A DNA stretch of 64,000 nt from Cervus elaphus. Lineage: Eukaryota > Chordata > Mammalia > Artiodactyla > Cervidae. The stretch covers positions 50,499,037 through 50,563,036 of the forward strand of contig NC_057825.1 in NCBI RefSeq assembly GCF_910594005.1, given 5' to 3'. How positions within the stretch are numbered: position 1 is the first letter of the stretch; every line of letters begins with the position of its first letter. Below, piece by piece: positions 35,118 through 47,610 of this stretch. Made by a program: the position numbers and the translations under genes. Below the pieces are notes generated by a model that saw nothing but the letters and a program-made list of their open reading frames with translations, was not told the origin of the DNA and did no database searches.

Positions 35118-35827
35118 TGATGTCTGGGCCTTGCCATCTGCTTCTTCTTTAAGTGGCAGGGTAGGTTTCCTAGCTTTGGGGGCAGAATTACTGAGGCCGC
35201 CATCTCAGATCTAATTAATTCATGGATATATTCACCAACTTAAGCTCATCCCACGTTGGCATACAAATCAGAGTTCCTTTTATAAAACAGATGGGTGGTA
35301 TGGAGGGTGGTGGGTGAGAGGTCCAAGAGGGAGGGGATATGTACATACATATAAAACATAAATATGAAATCTTTATAGCTTCTGAAAAATAGATTTTAGC
35401 TCAAGGTTATTATAGGTATAAGAGAGCTCAGAAACCACATTGGGGATGTGATAAAACTCAGACATTGTCATTGTCAAAAAGTTGCTGTTCATCCTAGAAC
35501 AAGAGGGGCAACAGGATAACCTGGTAAGAGATGGAGACTGATGATAATATCTAATTACAGGGGCTGGAGATAAAGGCTGTGCAGCCAACACCAGACACAT
35601 TACAGTAAACAGAGGATGTAAAGTACCCTGGCTTCTCCCTCTCCCAAGCTATTTAATCTTGCATCATTGCCTCCCATTTCATAATTAAACTTACCTGAAA
35701 CTGGAAGAACGTGATAACTTGGAAGTATAGTTTCCATTGATACAGAGCTGAGCAGAGGAAATAAAGTGTGGAGAGAAGAACATCAATCTTTAAAACAGGT
35801 GAGCAATTTCTTGGGAAATTGAAAGAA
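35118..35827. other. Unassigned sequence
   Basis: 35283-35350 (GGAGGGTGGTGGGTGAGAGG...GAGGGAGGGG) is reminiscent of an L1 3' UTR G-rich tract but too short to call. Confidence 0.4.
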
Positions 35828-35993
35828 AGTACTTTGGCCACTTGGTGCAAAAAGGCAACTCATTGGAAAAGACCCTGATGCTGGGAAAAATTGAGGGCAG
35901 TAGGAGTAGGGGGAGACAGACAATGAGATGGTTGGATGGCATCACCGACTCAACAGACATGAGCCAACAACCTGAACAAAAACAAGCAACCAC
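35828..35993 (+). mobile_element. BovB 3'-end fragment
   Basis: GTACTTTGGCCACTTGGTGC, then ATTGGAAAAGACCCTGATGCTGGG, then GATGGTTGGATGGCATCACC. The last part (after 35960) is degenerate. Confidence 0.88.
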
Positions 35994-36480
35994 TGTGGCA
36001 AGCAAAATAATGGTTCCCCAAAGATGTTCCTTGTCCTATTCCCCAAAATGTATGCCACCCTAAATGGAAAAGGGATTTGTAGATGTGATACAGTTCAGGA
36101 TCTCAAGATGGGAAGATTACCCTGGATTATCTGGATGGGCTCGGTAGAATCATGAGTCTTTTTAACAGGAAGGCAGGAGGTTTGAGTCATGGAAAAGATT
36201 TGATGATGGAAGCAGAGGTTGGAGTGATGGTTTAAAGACAGAGGAAGGGTCACAATCAGAGCAATGTAGGTAGGCTCTGGAAACTTGCCCTTTTCAAGCA
36301 AGGAAGCAGATTTTGCCCTAGAACCTCCAGAAAGAATATAACTTTGCAGACACCTTGATTTTAGCTCATGAGACCCATTTAAGACTTCTAACCTCTAGAA
36401 ATGTAAGATAAATTAGTATTGTTTTAAGCCACATAATTTGTGAACAATTTTTACAGTAACAACAGGAAACTAGTATTTTA
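35994..36480 (+). mobile_element. Old solo LTR, ERVL-MaLR (MLT1-like)
   Basis: Starts TGTGGCAAGCAAAATAATGG. Typical blocks follow: GGGATTTGTAGATGTGATAC, ATTACCCTGGATTATCTGGATG and TTGTTTTAAGCCACATAATTTG, ending AACAGGAAACTAGTAT. No internal retroviral sequence. The subfamily is assigned from memory of the block order only. Confidence 0.75.
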
Positions 36481-37516
36481 ACAGTATAAAATGATTATTA
36501 AAATCCTATAAATCAAACAAAAAAAAAAACACAATAATGTGTGAAATCTAAGAGAAAGATGCATATTAACCTGGAAGGACTTGCTCATTTCATCCATTGG
36601 AAATGTGCTCTTTCCAAGACCATTGATCCCCCATTCCAGCCCCCAGAGGTACATCTTTAAAAGAGTCTGAACACCAGTCCTCTTTTCCTACTTTCCATTC
36701 CCCAGTAAGTATGAATGAGGGGTGCAGGGGACACAGCCCTGGTTATTTCATAAATTAATATTGAAATCAAGTATTAATTGACTTGACTTTTTTCTTTCAC
36801 CCTATAATTGAAGTGCATTTATCCTTTCCCCCCATCAATATAAAATAAAATAATTGCCCAATTAGCAAGAAATTATTTTGGGAACAACTAATTTGAGTAT
36901 CTATTAAGTCTGTACTTAACACTTTGCTCTGTCAACTGGAATAAAAAAAAATTAAATGTCAAAAAAAGATGTGAGAAGGACTTGCCTTAACAAGGTCAGC
37001 ATTTCCTATGCAGGTAAAAGCAGGAGGGAAAAAAAATCCAGCTTTGTCAAGACTGGCGTGATAAATGGAAAGGGACAAGGGTTCAACTTGGACAACACAG
37101 GATCTGAGATGAACCAAAGGACCATGACTGCTTTTCCCTCCCAAGCACTGCTCTGCAACTATGTCTGCATCGTAGAGGTGTAAAGCAGCTGCTGTCTCAA
37201 GTTTGGTCAGTATCAGGGGTCTCATCTTCCTTCCTCCAGTACTGCTGACTGTGATCATAAGTGACAGTACCAGCATTTTTGCTGCTGGCCTGGGTGTCAT
37301 GATTAGGTGCAGAGAGTGGAAACACTGTCCTCTTATTTCCTACTGCCTTTGGGAAGAGGGCAGTGCCTAGGACTCTTTATTACAAAAAACCCTCAAAAGC
37401 CAAACAAACTAACAACAACAACAAAAAAAAACCAACCAAACAAAAAGCAATAAACAAACTGGAACTGAGTTCCCAAACTGGTATTAAAGGGAGCAGGGAC
37501 TTCTGTAAATCTTTTC
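36481..37516. other. Unassigned sequence
   Basis: Somewhat GC-richer at 37000-37350. A 113-codon minus-strand frame (36959-37300) lacks homology that I recognise. A CAA/A-rich patch lies at 37405-37455. Confidence 0.4.
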
Positions 37517-37840
37517 ATTCTTTTTTAAAAATTTGTGTTATTGAAGTACAGTTAACTCACAATGTTGTATTAATTTCTGCTGTACAGCAAAGTGATTTGG
37601 TTACACATATATGTACATTATTTTTTATATTCTTTTCCATTATGGTTTATCACAGATTATGAATATAATTCCCTGTGCTATTCAGTAGGACTTTGTTGTA
37701 TATCTAGTTTATATATAATAGTTTGCATTTGCTAATCCCAAACTCCCAATCCATCCCTTCCTCTCACTCCCCCCTGGTAACCATAAATCTGTTCTCTATT
37801 GTCTGTGAGTCTGTTTCATTCTCTTATATAATTGGCAAAG
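37517..37840 (-). mobile_element. L1 LINE 3' UTR fragment
   Basis: Antisense L1 3' UTR: ATTGAAGTACAGTTAACTCAC, TTCTGCTGTACAGCAAAGTG, TTCCCTGTGCTATTCAGTAGG and GTCTGTGAGTCTGTTTC. Confidence 0.85.
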
Positions 37841-38154
37841 GGACTTTATTCTTATATTTAAAGTTTTGTTTAAGGGGTGAAAAAACCTCTGACTCCTTTT
37901 CTCCATCCTGAATCTTTCTATTTCATTGACCACCAGATCTCCCAAAATGAGAAAGTCCCTCCTTTGTTTTAGGTTTCTGGGTATTGACTTTGCCTTCTCA
38001 TTTCACTGTGGCTTTAAGATTTTGACTTCCAATCTCATGTCAGTGATGATCCTCTCAACTTCAGTGTGAATGAGATTTAGCTTGCTTTTCTGGAGGTTTG
38101 GAAAGGAAACATGTTTAGAGACGACTTAGCTGGGAATAAGAGTATTACAGGTAA
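37841..38154. other. Unassigned sequence
   Basis: No recognised feature. Confidence 0.4.
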
Positions 38155-38330
38155 GAACAAGGCTCTTGGCTTTTAAATTGTGAGTCCACAGCTGCCAGTT
38201 TCCTCATGCATATAATATTGATGGTATTATTTGCACTTAATTCATAGGCTTGGCTGTGAAATAAATGCTTGATTGTATGGAAAATGCTTTAAATTTTGCC
38301 TGGCATATAATAAATTCTTCATGATTTCAG
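38155..38330 (+). mobile_element. MIR SINE fragment
   Basis: CAGTTTCCTCATGCATATAATATTG core, then TTTTGCCTGGCATATAATAAATTC at the 3' end. Confidence 0.72.
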
Positions 38331-39214
38331 TTACATTCAATATTCTTATTCTTAAAGGAGCAAAAGCAATCAGAGTGGAGGAGATGTGGGTACCAAGCAT
38401 GTGTTGACTTTACTAATTGATGAGAGGTGAGCATCTTGTGTTCTTTTGTCATAATCTCTATTCTTTATTTTCTAATCTTCTAATCAGCCATTGCTCAAGG
38501 CTCAGAGCTGTTTGCTTAGCTTGAAAGTAACTCACAACAGAAGTCAGGGTCAGTAGGGTTACTTTTGTACACTGCTACTATCTTCTGTACTCTTTGGACT
38601 ATCTGTCTATTGCTGCTACCCTTCATTTATTCATTATGCTTCTTACTATGATTTTTGTTCTGGAAGACAGCATCAATTAACGCAAACAGGAGCTAAACAA
38701 AAAGCAAATCGGACTGCATAAAGAAGGAAGCATAGCACAAAACAACATTCTGTCATCTATGCTCAGGAATGAAAGGTCCTCTATTGGTTTAATAGTCTAA
38801 GCGCTTAGGAAAAGCTTCATAGTATTTCTTAGCTTAGAGATGTCCAGTCACTTATTAAAGACTACATGAATCTCTATAAAAAGATTAAGTGTCTTTAATG
38901 TGGTGTTTTCCTAGGTAGTAGAATGGGCTTAGAATGGGTATAGGAGACTATAAGTCTAAGTAGTACGTACTATACTACCATTCAGGTACATGACTTCTGG
39001 CAAATTATTTCCCCAGGGGAAATAATTTCTTCATTATAAACAAATTCTAGCATTTTTTGACTTCAGAAATATATTGTCTGGACAATAAAAACCTAAACAT
39101 GATTTTTTTTTTTTTAATCTTTACTTAATTTCCAAGCAAATAACTAAGGGGTTCAGCACTCAAAAATATAAACTATCAGGTCATGAGAAGCTATTAAGTC
39201 ATGAGAAGATTTTA
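38331..39214. other. Unassigned sequence
   Basis: Poly-T near 39103-39116; nothing else recognised. Confidence 0.4.
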
Positions 39215-39266
39215 TGTGTATTATTAAGTGAAATAAGCCAATCTAAAAGGGGTACATTCTGTATGA

Positions 39267-39485
39267 TTGGGCTTCCTTGGTAGTTCAGACAATAAAAAAA
39301 TCTGCCTACAACGTGGGAGACCTGGGTTTGATCCCTGGGTTTGGAAGATCCCCTGGAGGAGGGCATGGCAACTGGCAACCATTCCAATATTCTTGCCTGG
39401 AGAATCCCCATAGACAGAGGGGCCTGGTTGGCTACAGTCCATGGGGTCGCAGAGTGTCAGACATGACTGAGAGATTAAGCACACA
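39267..39485 (+). mobile_element. Bov-tA SINE
   Basis: GGCTTCCTTGGTAGTTCAGAC head to GACATGACTGAGAGATTAAGC tail. Confidence 0.93.
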
Positions 39486-39504
39486 CTGCGTGATTACAAT
39501 GACA

Positions 39505-39613
39505 TGGTGACCCACTCCCGTATTTTCGCCTGGAGAATTCCGTGGACAGAGGGGCCTGGCAGGCTGCAGTCCATAGGGTCCCGAAGAGTCAGACTTAGTG
39601 GTAGCAACTGAGC
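39505..39613 (+). mobile_element. Bov-tA SINE, 5'-truncated
   Basis: TGGTGACCCACTCCCGTATTTTC to AGTCAGACTTAGTGGTAGCAAC. Same orientation as the copy just upstream, separated by about 20 bp. Confidence 0.9.
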
Positions 39614-39931
39614 ATAGGACCTTCTGGAAAAGGCAAAGTTATGGAAATTAACAATCTATGGTTACTAGGGTAGGGAGATGAATAGTCAGAGCATAATGGG
39701 TTTCTAGGCAGTGAAAATGCTTTGTATGATATTATGATGTATGTCACTATATCTTTGTCCAAACCCATAGAATATACAACACCAAGAATGAACCCTAATG
39801 TAAACTGTAGAATTTGGGTGATTATGTTATATCAGTGTAGATTCATCTTTGGTAAAAACTGTACCACTCTGGTGAGTGATATTGATACTGTCTATTAAAA
39901 GAGGATTGCTCCTTGTGAGGGGCGGGGGGAG

Positions 39932-40449
39932 CCACAACAAGTCTAGACAGTGTATTAAAAACCAGAGACATCACTTTGCCTACAAAGGTCCATATGGCCA
40001 AAGTTATGGTTTTTCCAGCTGTCATATATGAATGTGAGAGTTGGGCCATAAAAAAGGCTGAGTGTCAAAGAGTTAAAGCTTTTGTATTGTGGTGCTGGAG
40101 AAGACTCTTGAGAGCCTCTTGGACAGCAAGGAGATTAAACCAGTTAATCCCAAAGGAAATGAACACTGACTATTTATTGGAAGGACTGATGCTGAAGCTT
40201 AAGCTTCAATACTTTGGTCACCTGATGCAACGAGCCAACTCATTGGGAAAGACTGATGTTAGAAAAGGTTGAGAGCAAAAGGAGAAGCGAGTGGAAGAGG
40301 ATGAGATGGTTAGATAACATCACTGACTCAATGAACATGAGTTTGAGGAAACTCTGAGAGATGGTGAAGGACAGGGAAGCCTGGTGTGTTTCAGTCTAAG
40401 GGGTTGTAAAGAGCTGGACATGCCTTAGCAACTGAACAACAGCAACAAT
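39932..40449 (+). mobile_element. BovB LINE 3' part, AACAA tail
   Basis: From AAGTCTAGACAGTGTATTAAAAACC through FPAVIYECESW-like and LRRASWTARRLNQ-like codons to CAACTGAACAACAGCAAC. Its 98-codon frame (39976-40272) is a remnant of the ORF2 C-terminus. Confidence 0.93.
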
Positions 40450-40558
40450 GCATATGTAGTGGCAGGCAGTATATGAGAAGTCTATGCACTTCCCTTTCAG
40501 TTTTGCTATAAACACAAAATTGCTCTAAAAAATAAATTCTCAAAAAAAAAAAAAAAAA

Positions 40559-41987
40559 CACGCCATACGTTAGAGAGAATACAATTCTGTTATAAATAGA
40601 AATAGCTTTGTTCTGAATATAGTTTGCTTAAAAAATCTTTTTGGCCTCATTTCCTTGTTATATGTTTCCCTTCCTTGGCTACATCTATATGTTGACAACA
40701 TTGTCGGAGTTCCCTATTGGTCCACACTTCCATATACTCTGGGACATTCACAATCATGCTCCCTCTCTTTAGAAGCCCACTCATCTCCATAATTGCCAGT
40801 CAGATGCTTATGTTTCCAATCTAAAATATTAGACCGTTTCCTCTTAAATTCATTGAGTTGCTCTTTCCTTCTTTCTCTTTCTCTCTCCACTTTGTCTTAT
40901 TCCTCCATTTCTGATGGAATCTATCATCTACCATACTTCTTTCTCCTCTGTTTTACTGTGAAAAGAACTCTGAAAAGTTTTAACATTTATTTATACTTAA
41001 AATAGAGAACTTATTGAGTAATTGCAAACTGTTAGCTATTTTTGTCTTGACACATAAATTCTACAGTGGTGATCTAGGTCTGTGAATGGGGAACTGAAAT
41101 CAAGGCTTTTCAGAGGAGGTTCTAGAAATGCAAACATAGTTTACATTAAAAATAGGCAGAGCTGTGGAGAGGAAAAAAAAAACCAAAATAAAACAAATGC
41201 TTCAAAAATAACTAAGCATTGTTAAGATTATACCTTTCCAGGCTACCTCATCTTATTCTTTCATTGTCTTTGAGTTATTTTATAAACCTGTGAATTATAG
41301 ATGATAAGAATATAAAATTTTTATTCTTGTCTACAAACATGAAGATTCTGTCAATAGACTTTCCTCCCTCACTGTGGAAGAGGTCAGCTAGCCTCTTTTT
41401 GTGCATTCATTTTATTAATTATATTGTGGATCTATAAATACATCTGTCAAACTGGCTGTGATATTTTACAAGTTTTCTCATTAACAATGTGTTACGTAAA
41501 ACTTTTATCACATGTTTATTTTAATACCTGAATGAAAGTCATGATTTTACCACTGTTTGAAAATGATTAGTTAACAACAGGAAGCCTAGTGTGTCATAAC
41601 TGGAGAGTGAAAAAAGTTTTGAATTGGCCCTCAATTTGAAGTCATCACACTGCAGGGTCCTTTGGGGTGAAGCTGTCTATGATATTGGCACAAACTCTAT
41701 AGCACTCTGTAGGGTGAGCAGGCCTCCCATAAACAGAACTGCCTTCCTTTCCAGAGCTCTCAGAAGCTCTTTTCCTGTTATTTCCCTTGGATCCTATGTT
41801 AGTTTTAATCTTCTTTCAGTGGATCCCCAACTCTCAGTTCCTATGGCTGCCCTCTCATGAATTCCTGGCTGCTTCTTCTGGACAGAGACGTGTGCTCTTG
41901 CTCCTCTCAAGATTCAGTGTACTCCCCTCATTGTCTGTGAAACCTTTGGGCATAATCTTTGAATAGGAAAGCTTCTTATTCTCAACT
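40559..41987. other. Unassigned intergenic sequence
   Basis: No repeat recognised for certain. 41640-41930 is richer in GC and may be an old repeat. The 78-codon frame at 41624-41860 has no recognised homology. Confidence 0.4.
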
Positions 41988-41998
41988 CATAAGGCATG

Positions 41999-42283
41999 CT
42001 GCTGCTGTAGCTGCTAACTCGCTTCAGTTGTGTCCAACTCTGTGCGACCCCATAGACGGCAGCCCACCAGGCTCCCCCGTCCCTGGGATTCTCCAGGCAA
42101 GAATACTAGAGTGGGTTGCCATTTCCTCCTCTAAATGCATGAAAGTGAAAAGTGAAAAGTGAAAGTGAAGTTGCTCAGTCGTGTCCGACTCATAGCGACT
42201 CTATGGACTGCAGCCTACCAGGCTCCTCCATCCATGGGATTTCCAGGCAAGAGTACTGGAGTGGGGTGTCATTGCCTTCTCCA
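41999..42283 (-). mobile_element. Bov-A2 (dimeric Bov-A) SINE with perfect TSD
   Basis: Two monomers of the BovB-derived unit in the same orientation, joined by a GAAAGTGAAAAGTGAAAAG linker at about 42140-42168. Exact 11-bp duplication CATAAGGCATG at 41988-41998 and 42284-42294. High conservation suggests a young, pecoran-age insertion. Confidence 0.95.
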
Positions 42284-42294
42284 CATAAGGCATG

Positions 42295-42790
42295 AAGGAT
42301 CCATAATAACCGTTTCAGCCTTAGAATGCCCTGTAAGGAGACTCAGTATAGTACAGCTGAATAGAAAATTAGAAATCATCTAGTTCAAAGCCCTCATTGT
42401 ACAGAGGAGGACATTGCTATTTATTTCATTCACCTGCAGTTCCGTATTTGGGGAGCACTTGACTTATGAATGACTTGTTCTTAGGCATTGAATCCCCGTA
42501 CCCTCAAAGGGACAATCCTTTCTTTCCTTTTTTCTCTAGTTCTGAGCACCTGGGGAGTGATTGACCTTAGAGGTGTCATTCTTTATGCAAATGGAAAAAA
42601 TCTTCCTCTTATTCTTATGCAGAAAGGAAGTGAATAGGTCCCTGGGTTCCTGCAGTTTATAACTTACTCTCCCTCCTCTGCCAAGCAGCCCTTGTTCCTT
42701 CTATTTTCCAGTGAATTGTTAACACATTGTAAGCCCTTAAACTTTATAGTTACTAGGAATTTCATTCTAACATTTTCCTGAGCAACAGTT
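42295..42790. other. Unassigned sequence
   Basis: No recognised feature. Confidence 0.4.
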
Positions 42791-42802
42791 TTTATACTGA
42801 TT

Positions 42803-44143
42803 CAGTTCAGTTCAGTTCAGTCACTCAGTCGTGTCTGACTTTTTGAGACCCCATGAACTGTAGCACCATGAACCGCCAGGCCACCCTGTCTATCACCAAC
42901 TCCCAGAGTTTACCCAAACTCATGTCCATTGAGTTGGTGATGTCATCCAACCATCTCATCCTCTGTCATTCCCTTCTCCTCCTGTCCTCAATCTTTCCCA
43001 GCATCAGGGTTTTTTCCAGTCAGTCAGCTCTTCACATCAGGTGGCCAAAGTATTGGAGTTTCAGCTTCAACAACAGTCCTTCCAATGAACACCCAGGGCT
43101 GATCTTCTTTAGGATGGACTGGCTGAATCTCCTCACAGTACAAGGGACTCTCAAGAGTCTTCTCCAACACCACAGTTCAAAAGCATCAATTCTTCAGCAC
43201 TCAGCTTTCTTTATAGTCCAAATCTCACATCCATTCATGACTACTGGAAAAACCATAGCCTTGACTAGCCGGACTTTGTTGACAAAGTAATGTCTCTGCT
43301 TTTTAATATGCTGTCTAGGTTGGTCATAACTTTCTTTCCAAGGAGTAAGCATCTTTTAATTTCGTGGCTGCAATCACCATCTGCAGTGATTTGGGAGCCC
43401 AGAAAAATAAAAAGTCAGCCACTGTTTCCCCATCTCTTTGCCATGAAGTGATGGGACCGGATGCCATGATCTTAGTTTTCTGAATGTTGAGCTTTAAGCC
43501 AACTTTTTCACTCTCCTCTTTCACTTTCATCCAGAGGCTCTTTAGTTCTTCACTTTCTGCCATAAGGGTGGTATCATCTGCATATTTGAGGCTATTGATA
43601 TTTCTCCTGGCAATCTTGATTCCAGCTTGTGCTTCTTCCAGCCCAGCGTTTGTCATGATGTACTCTGCATATAAGTTAAATAAGCAGGCTGACAATATCC
43701 AGCCTTGCCGTACTCCTTTTCCTATTTGGAACCAGTCTGTTGTTCCATGTCCAGTTCTAACTGTTGCTTCCTGACCTGCATACAGGTTTCTCAAGAGGCA
43801 GGTCAGGTGGTCTGGTATTCCTATCTCTTTCAGAATTTTCCACAGTTTTATTGTGATCTACCCAGTCAAAGGCTTTGCCATAGTCAATAAAGCAGAAATA
43901 GATGTTTTTCTGGACTGCTCTTACTTTTTCGATGATCCAGCAGATGTTGGCAATTTGACCTCTGGTTCCTCTGCCTTTTCTAAAACCAGCTTGAACATCT
44001 GGAAGTTCATGGTTCACGTATTGCTGAAGCCTGGCTTGGAGAATTTTGAGCATTACTTTACTAGCATGTGAGATGAGTGCAATTGTGCAGTAGTTTGAGC
44101 ATTCTTTGGGATTGCCTTTCTTTGGGATTGGAATGAAAATGGA
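42803..44143 (-). mobile_element. BovB LINE, 1.34 kb, with TSD
   Basis: (TTCAG)n tail at the left, 5' truncation after TTTGGGATTGGAATGAAAATGG at the right. Target duplication TTTATACTGATT (42791-42802) and TTTATTCTGATT (44144-44155), one mismatch. Low divergence from the copy at 48797-51205. Confidence 0.96.
43324..44053 (-). pseudogene. BovB reverse transcriptase remnant
   Basis: Two frames, 43757-44053 and 43324-43794, give consecutive RT parts: QAGFRKGRGTRGQI and FCFIDYGKAFDWVDHNK, then WFQIGKGVRQG and the catalytic YADD within NSLKYADDTT. A single inserted T in the CAGTTTTATTG stretch (about 43845) shifts the frame between them. A second shift after VADFLFF (A-rich AAAAATAAAAAG) ends the readable protein. 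The remaining ORF2 C-terminus is still recognisable downstream in another frame. Confidence 0.93.
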
Positions 44144-44339
44144 TTTATTCTGATTAGCTGTGTTTAAAATAATCCAGAGATGTTAGATGATAGGCATTTC
44201 ATGTTTGCATAGAGTTTTTCTTTTCTACTGAGTTGCAAATATCATTAATAACATAGCTCTTGGAGTTTTTTGTTTGTTTGTTTTTTTAATGAGAGGAATT
44301 TCCTGAATACAGTACAATTGATTCTTTTAAGAATCTTAG

Positions 44340-44558
44340 GGGCTTCCCAGGGGGTGCTAGTGGTAAAGAATCTGCCTGCCAATGCAGGAGACACAAGGGA
44401 CACTGGTTTGATCGCTGGGTTGAGAAGATTCCCTGGAGAAAGTAATGCCGACCCACTCCAGGATTCTTGCCTGGGAAATTCCATGTGCAGAGGATCCTGG
44501 CAGGCTACAGTCCTTGGGGCCACAAAGAGTTGAACAGGACTGAGAGACTGAACACAAA
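44340..44558 (+). mobile_element. Bov-tA SINE with short TSD
   Basis: GGGCTTCCCAGGGGGTGCTAG head (insert-bearing subtype) to GGACTGAGAGACTGAACAC. AATCTTAG repeats at 44332-44339 and 44559-44566. Confidence 0.94.
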
Positions 44559-44566
44559 AATCTTAG

Positions 44567-45300
44567 AGACACAGCAATTTAACAAGTTTCTATTCTTTCA
44601 GTTCTATTCTGTTTAATTCTAATTGTTCAATTAGTTTGTTCCTTAATTCCTTGACTAAACTTTGAGCTCCTTGAAAGGTAGGAAGGTCATCTCAAATAAG
44701 ACCTTGCTAGTGCCTAGTGCAGATTCTAATGGATAGAATGTACTGTGAAAGTGGTGTGAGAATCCATATATCCTTGATATCTAAGTGGAAAAGCTGCTCT
44801 GGTTAATTAATAGATCACAAAGACAAGGAGAAATTGCATCCAAGCAATACTGACTTAAGTGCTGAACTTAAGTGTGAAAGGGCCAAGGCAGGGAGGCATG
44901 GGAAGTTAGAGGTGGAATGCAGAGACTGATTCCCAGGTAACTGGAAAGATCTAGCATTGGACATGGAGGGTGGAAAAACAAAAGGAGGCTCTCAGAAGTA
45001 AAATGAGATTTGGAAGGCAGGGAAGGTCAACTTTTACCTGATCCAAAATTTAAGAATTCACTGTGAATACAATTATTCTTGAGGCTTCATCAAGCGAAAT
45101 TATTGTATACCTTTTTTTTTTTTTTTCTTGTCAGAAATGGTGGATCTAGAGAGATTGAATTTAGCTCTCTATGGCCATAAAAAACCTTTCTATTGCTCAT
45201 AGGACAGACTATGAGAGAATACTAATCAATTTTCAGACAAAGACTATTAATTTTAATAATAATATAACAAAGAATTTCCTTTATGAAGTCTAAACAATAG
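44567..45300. other. Unassigned sequence
   Basis: A T15 run at about 45112-45126; no gene or repeat family recognised. Confidence 0.4.
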
Positions 45301-46646
45301 ATTCAGTTCAGTTCAGTAGCTCAGTCATGTCCGACCCTTTGCGACCACATGGACTGCAGCACACCAGGTTTGCCTGGCCATAAGCAACACTCAGAACTTG
45401 CTCAAACTCAGGTTCATGAGTCGGGGATGCAATCCAATCATCACAGCCTCTGTCATCCCATTCTTCTATTGCCTTTAATCTTTCCCAGCATCAGAGTCTT
45501 TTCCAATGAGTCAATTCTCTGCATCAGGTGGCCTTAGCATTGGAGGCTCAGCTTCAGCATAAGTTTTGCAGTGATTTTGCAGTGATTTTGGAGCCCAAGA
45601 AAATAAAATCTGTCACCATTTCCATTGTTTCCCCATCTATTTGCCATGAAATGATGGGACCAGATGCCATGATATTCATTTTTTGAAAGTTGAGTTGTAA
45701 GCCAGCTTTTTCATGCTTCTCTTTCACTTGCATCAAGAGGCTCTTTAGTTCTTCTTCACTTTCTGCCATAAGGGTAGTGTCATCTGCATATCTGAGGTTA
45801 TAGATATTTCTCCTGGCAATCTTGATTCCAGCTTGTGCTTCATTCAGCCTGGCATTTCACATGATGTACTCTGCTTAAATTAAATAAGTAAGGTGACAAT
45901 ATACAGCCTTGATGTACTCCTTTCCCAATTTGGAACCAGTCCATTGTTCCATGTCTGGTTCTAACTGTTGCTTCTTGACCTGCATGCAGAGTTCTCAAAA
46001 GGCAGGTAAGGTGGTCTGGTATTCCCATCTCTTTAAGAATTTTCCAGTTTGTTGTGATCCACACAGTCAAAGACTTTAGCATAGTTAATGAGGCAGAAAT
46101 AGATGTTTTTTTATTGAATTCTCTTGATTTTTCTATGATCCAGTGGATGCTACCAGTTTGATTTCTAGTTCCTCTGCCACACATATTGTGGTAGCCTTGC
46201 TTGGATAATTTTCAGCATTACTTTGTTAGAGTGTGAAATGCATGCATTTGTGTGGTATTTTGGACATTCTTTGACATTGCCTTTCTTTGGGGTTGGAATG
46301 AAAATTGACCTTTTCCAGTCTTATAGCCACTACTGTGTTTTCCAGATTTGCTGGCATATTGAGTGCAGCACTTTCACACTATCATCTTAAGCATTTGAAA
46401 TAACTCAGCTGGAATTCCATCACATCCAATACCTTTGTTCATAGTGATGCTTCCTAAGGTCCACTTGACTTTGCACTCCAGGATGTCTGGCTCTAGGTGA
46501 GTGATCACACCATCGTGGTTATCTGGGTCATTAAGATCTTCTTTGTCTAGTTCTTCTGTGTAATCTTTCTGCCTCTTCTTAGTATCTTCTGCTTTTCTTA
46601 GGACCATACCACTTCTGTGCTTTATTGTGCCTGTCTTTGAATGAAA

Positions 46647-47610
46647 CCATCCCCAAGAAGAAGAAATGCAAAAAGGCAAAATGGTTGTCTGAGGACACCT
46701 TACAAATAGCTGAGAAGAAGAGAAGCAAAAGGCAAAGGAGAAAAAGACAGATATATCCATCTGAAACAGAAGTGATCAGTGAAAATAAATAAAGGAAAAC
46801 AATAGAAAGGGAAAGTCGAGATCTCTTAAAAAAAATAGAGATATCAAGAGAACATTTCATGGGCAATATAGGTGGACACTATAAAGGACAGAAATGGTAT
46901 GGACCTAACAGAAAAGTGAAAAAGCTGACTTAAAGCTCAACATTCAGAAAACTAAGATCACGGCATCTGGGCCCATTACTTCATGGCAAATAGATGGGGA
47001 AACAATAGAAACAGTGACAGCCTTTATTTTCTTGGGCTCCAAAATCCCTGCAGATGGTGACTGCAGCCGTGAAATTAAAAGACACTTGCTCCTTGGAAGA
47101 AAAGCTATGGCAAACCTAGACAGCTTATTAAAAGTCAAAGACATTACTTTGCCGACAAAGGTCCATGTCATCAAAGCTATTTTCCCTGTAGTCACATATG
47201 GATGTGAGAGTTGGACCATAAAGAAAGCTGAGCACTGAACTGATGCTTTTGAACTGTTTTGTTGAAGAGGACTCTTGAGAGCCCCTTAGACAGTAAGGAG
47301 ATCAAACCAGTCAATCCTAAAGGAAATCAATCCTGAATATTCATTGGAAGGACTGATGCTGAAGCTGAAGCTCCAATACTTAGGCCACCTCATGTGGAAA
47401 ACTGACTCACTGGAAAAGACCCGGATGCTGGGAAAGAATGAAGATAGAAGTGGAAGGGGATGACAGAGGATGAGATGGTTTTATGGCATCACCAACTCAT
47501 GGACATGAGTTTGAGCAAGCTCTGGGAGTTGGTGATGGCCAAGGAAGCCTGGCATGCTGCAGTCCATGGGGTCGTAAAGAGTCAGACACAATTGAGCAAC
47601 TGAAATGAAC
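46647..47610 (+). mobile_element. BovB LINE inserted inside BovB, opposite strand
   Basis: Starts CCATCCCCAAGAAGAAGAAATG and ends GAGCAACTGAAATGAAC. A large internal deletion joins ATGGACCTAACAG to AAAAGTGAAAAAGCTGAC near 46915. The flanks TTGAATGAAA (46637-46646) and TTGCATGAAA (47611-47620) are a 10-bp duplication with one mismatch, and the host BovB reads continuously across it. Confidence 0.95.

Larger units (their letters stand above)
39215..40558 (+). mobile_element. Old L1 LINE 3' UTR (host of nested insertions)
   Basis: TTAAGTGAAATAAGCCAATC, then ACCTTCTGGAAAAGGCAAAG, then AAACCCATAGAATATACAACACC, then CAGTTTTGCTATAAACACAAAATTGCTC and an A16 tail ending near 40558. Interrupted by two Bov-tA pieces (39267-39613) and a BovB (39932-40449). 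Confidence 0.88.

Noticed and set aside
36959..37300. 113-codon minus-strand open frame with a hydrophobic start
   Set aside because: No recognisable family, no exon or promoter context; overlaps another open frame on the plus strand. Best treated as chance.
41624..41860. 78-codon plus-strand frame in GC-richer DNA
   Set aside because: No recognised homology; the sequence looks more like an old repeat than an exon.
42853..43290. 145-codon plus-strand frame
   Set aside because: It is the reverse complement of the BovB 3' UTR and ORF2 C-terminus; the same translation recurs at other BovB copies (for example 49018-49266 and 18271-18540).
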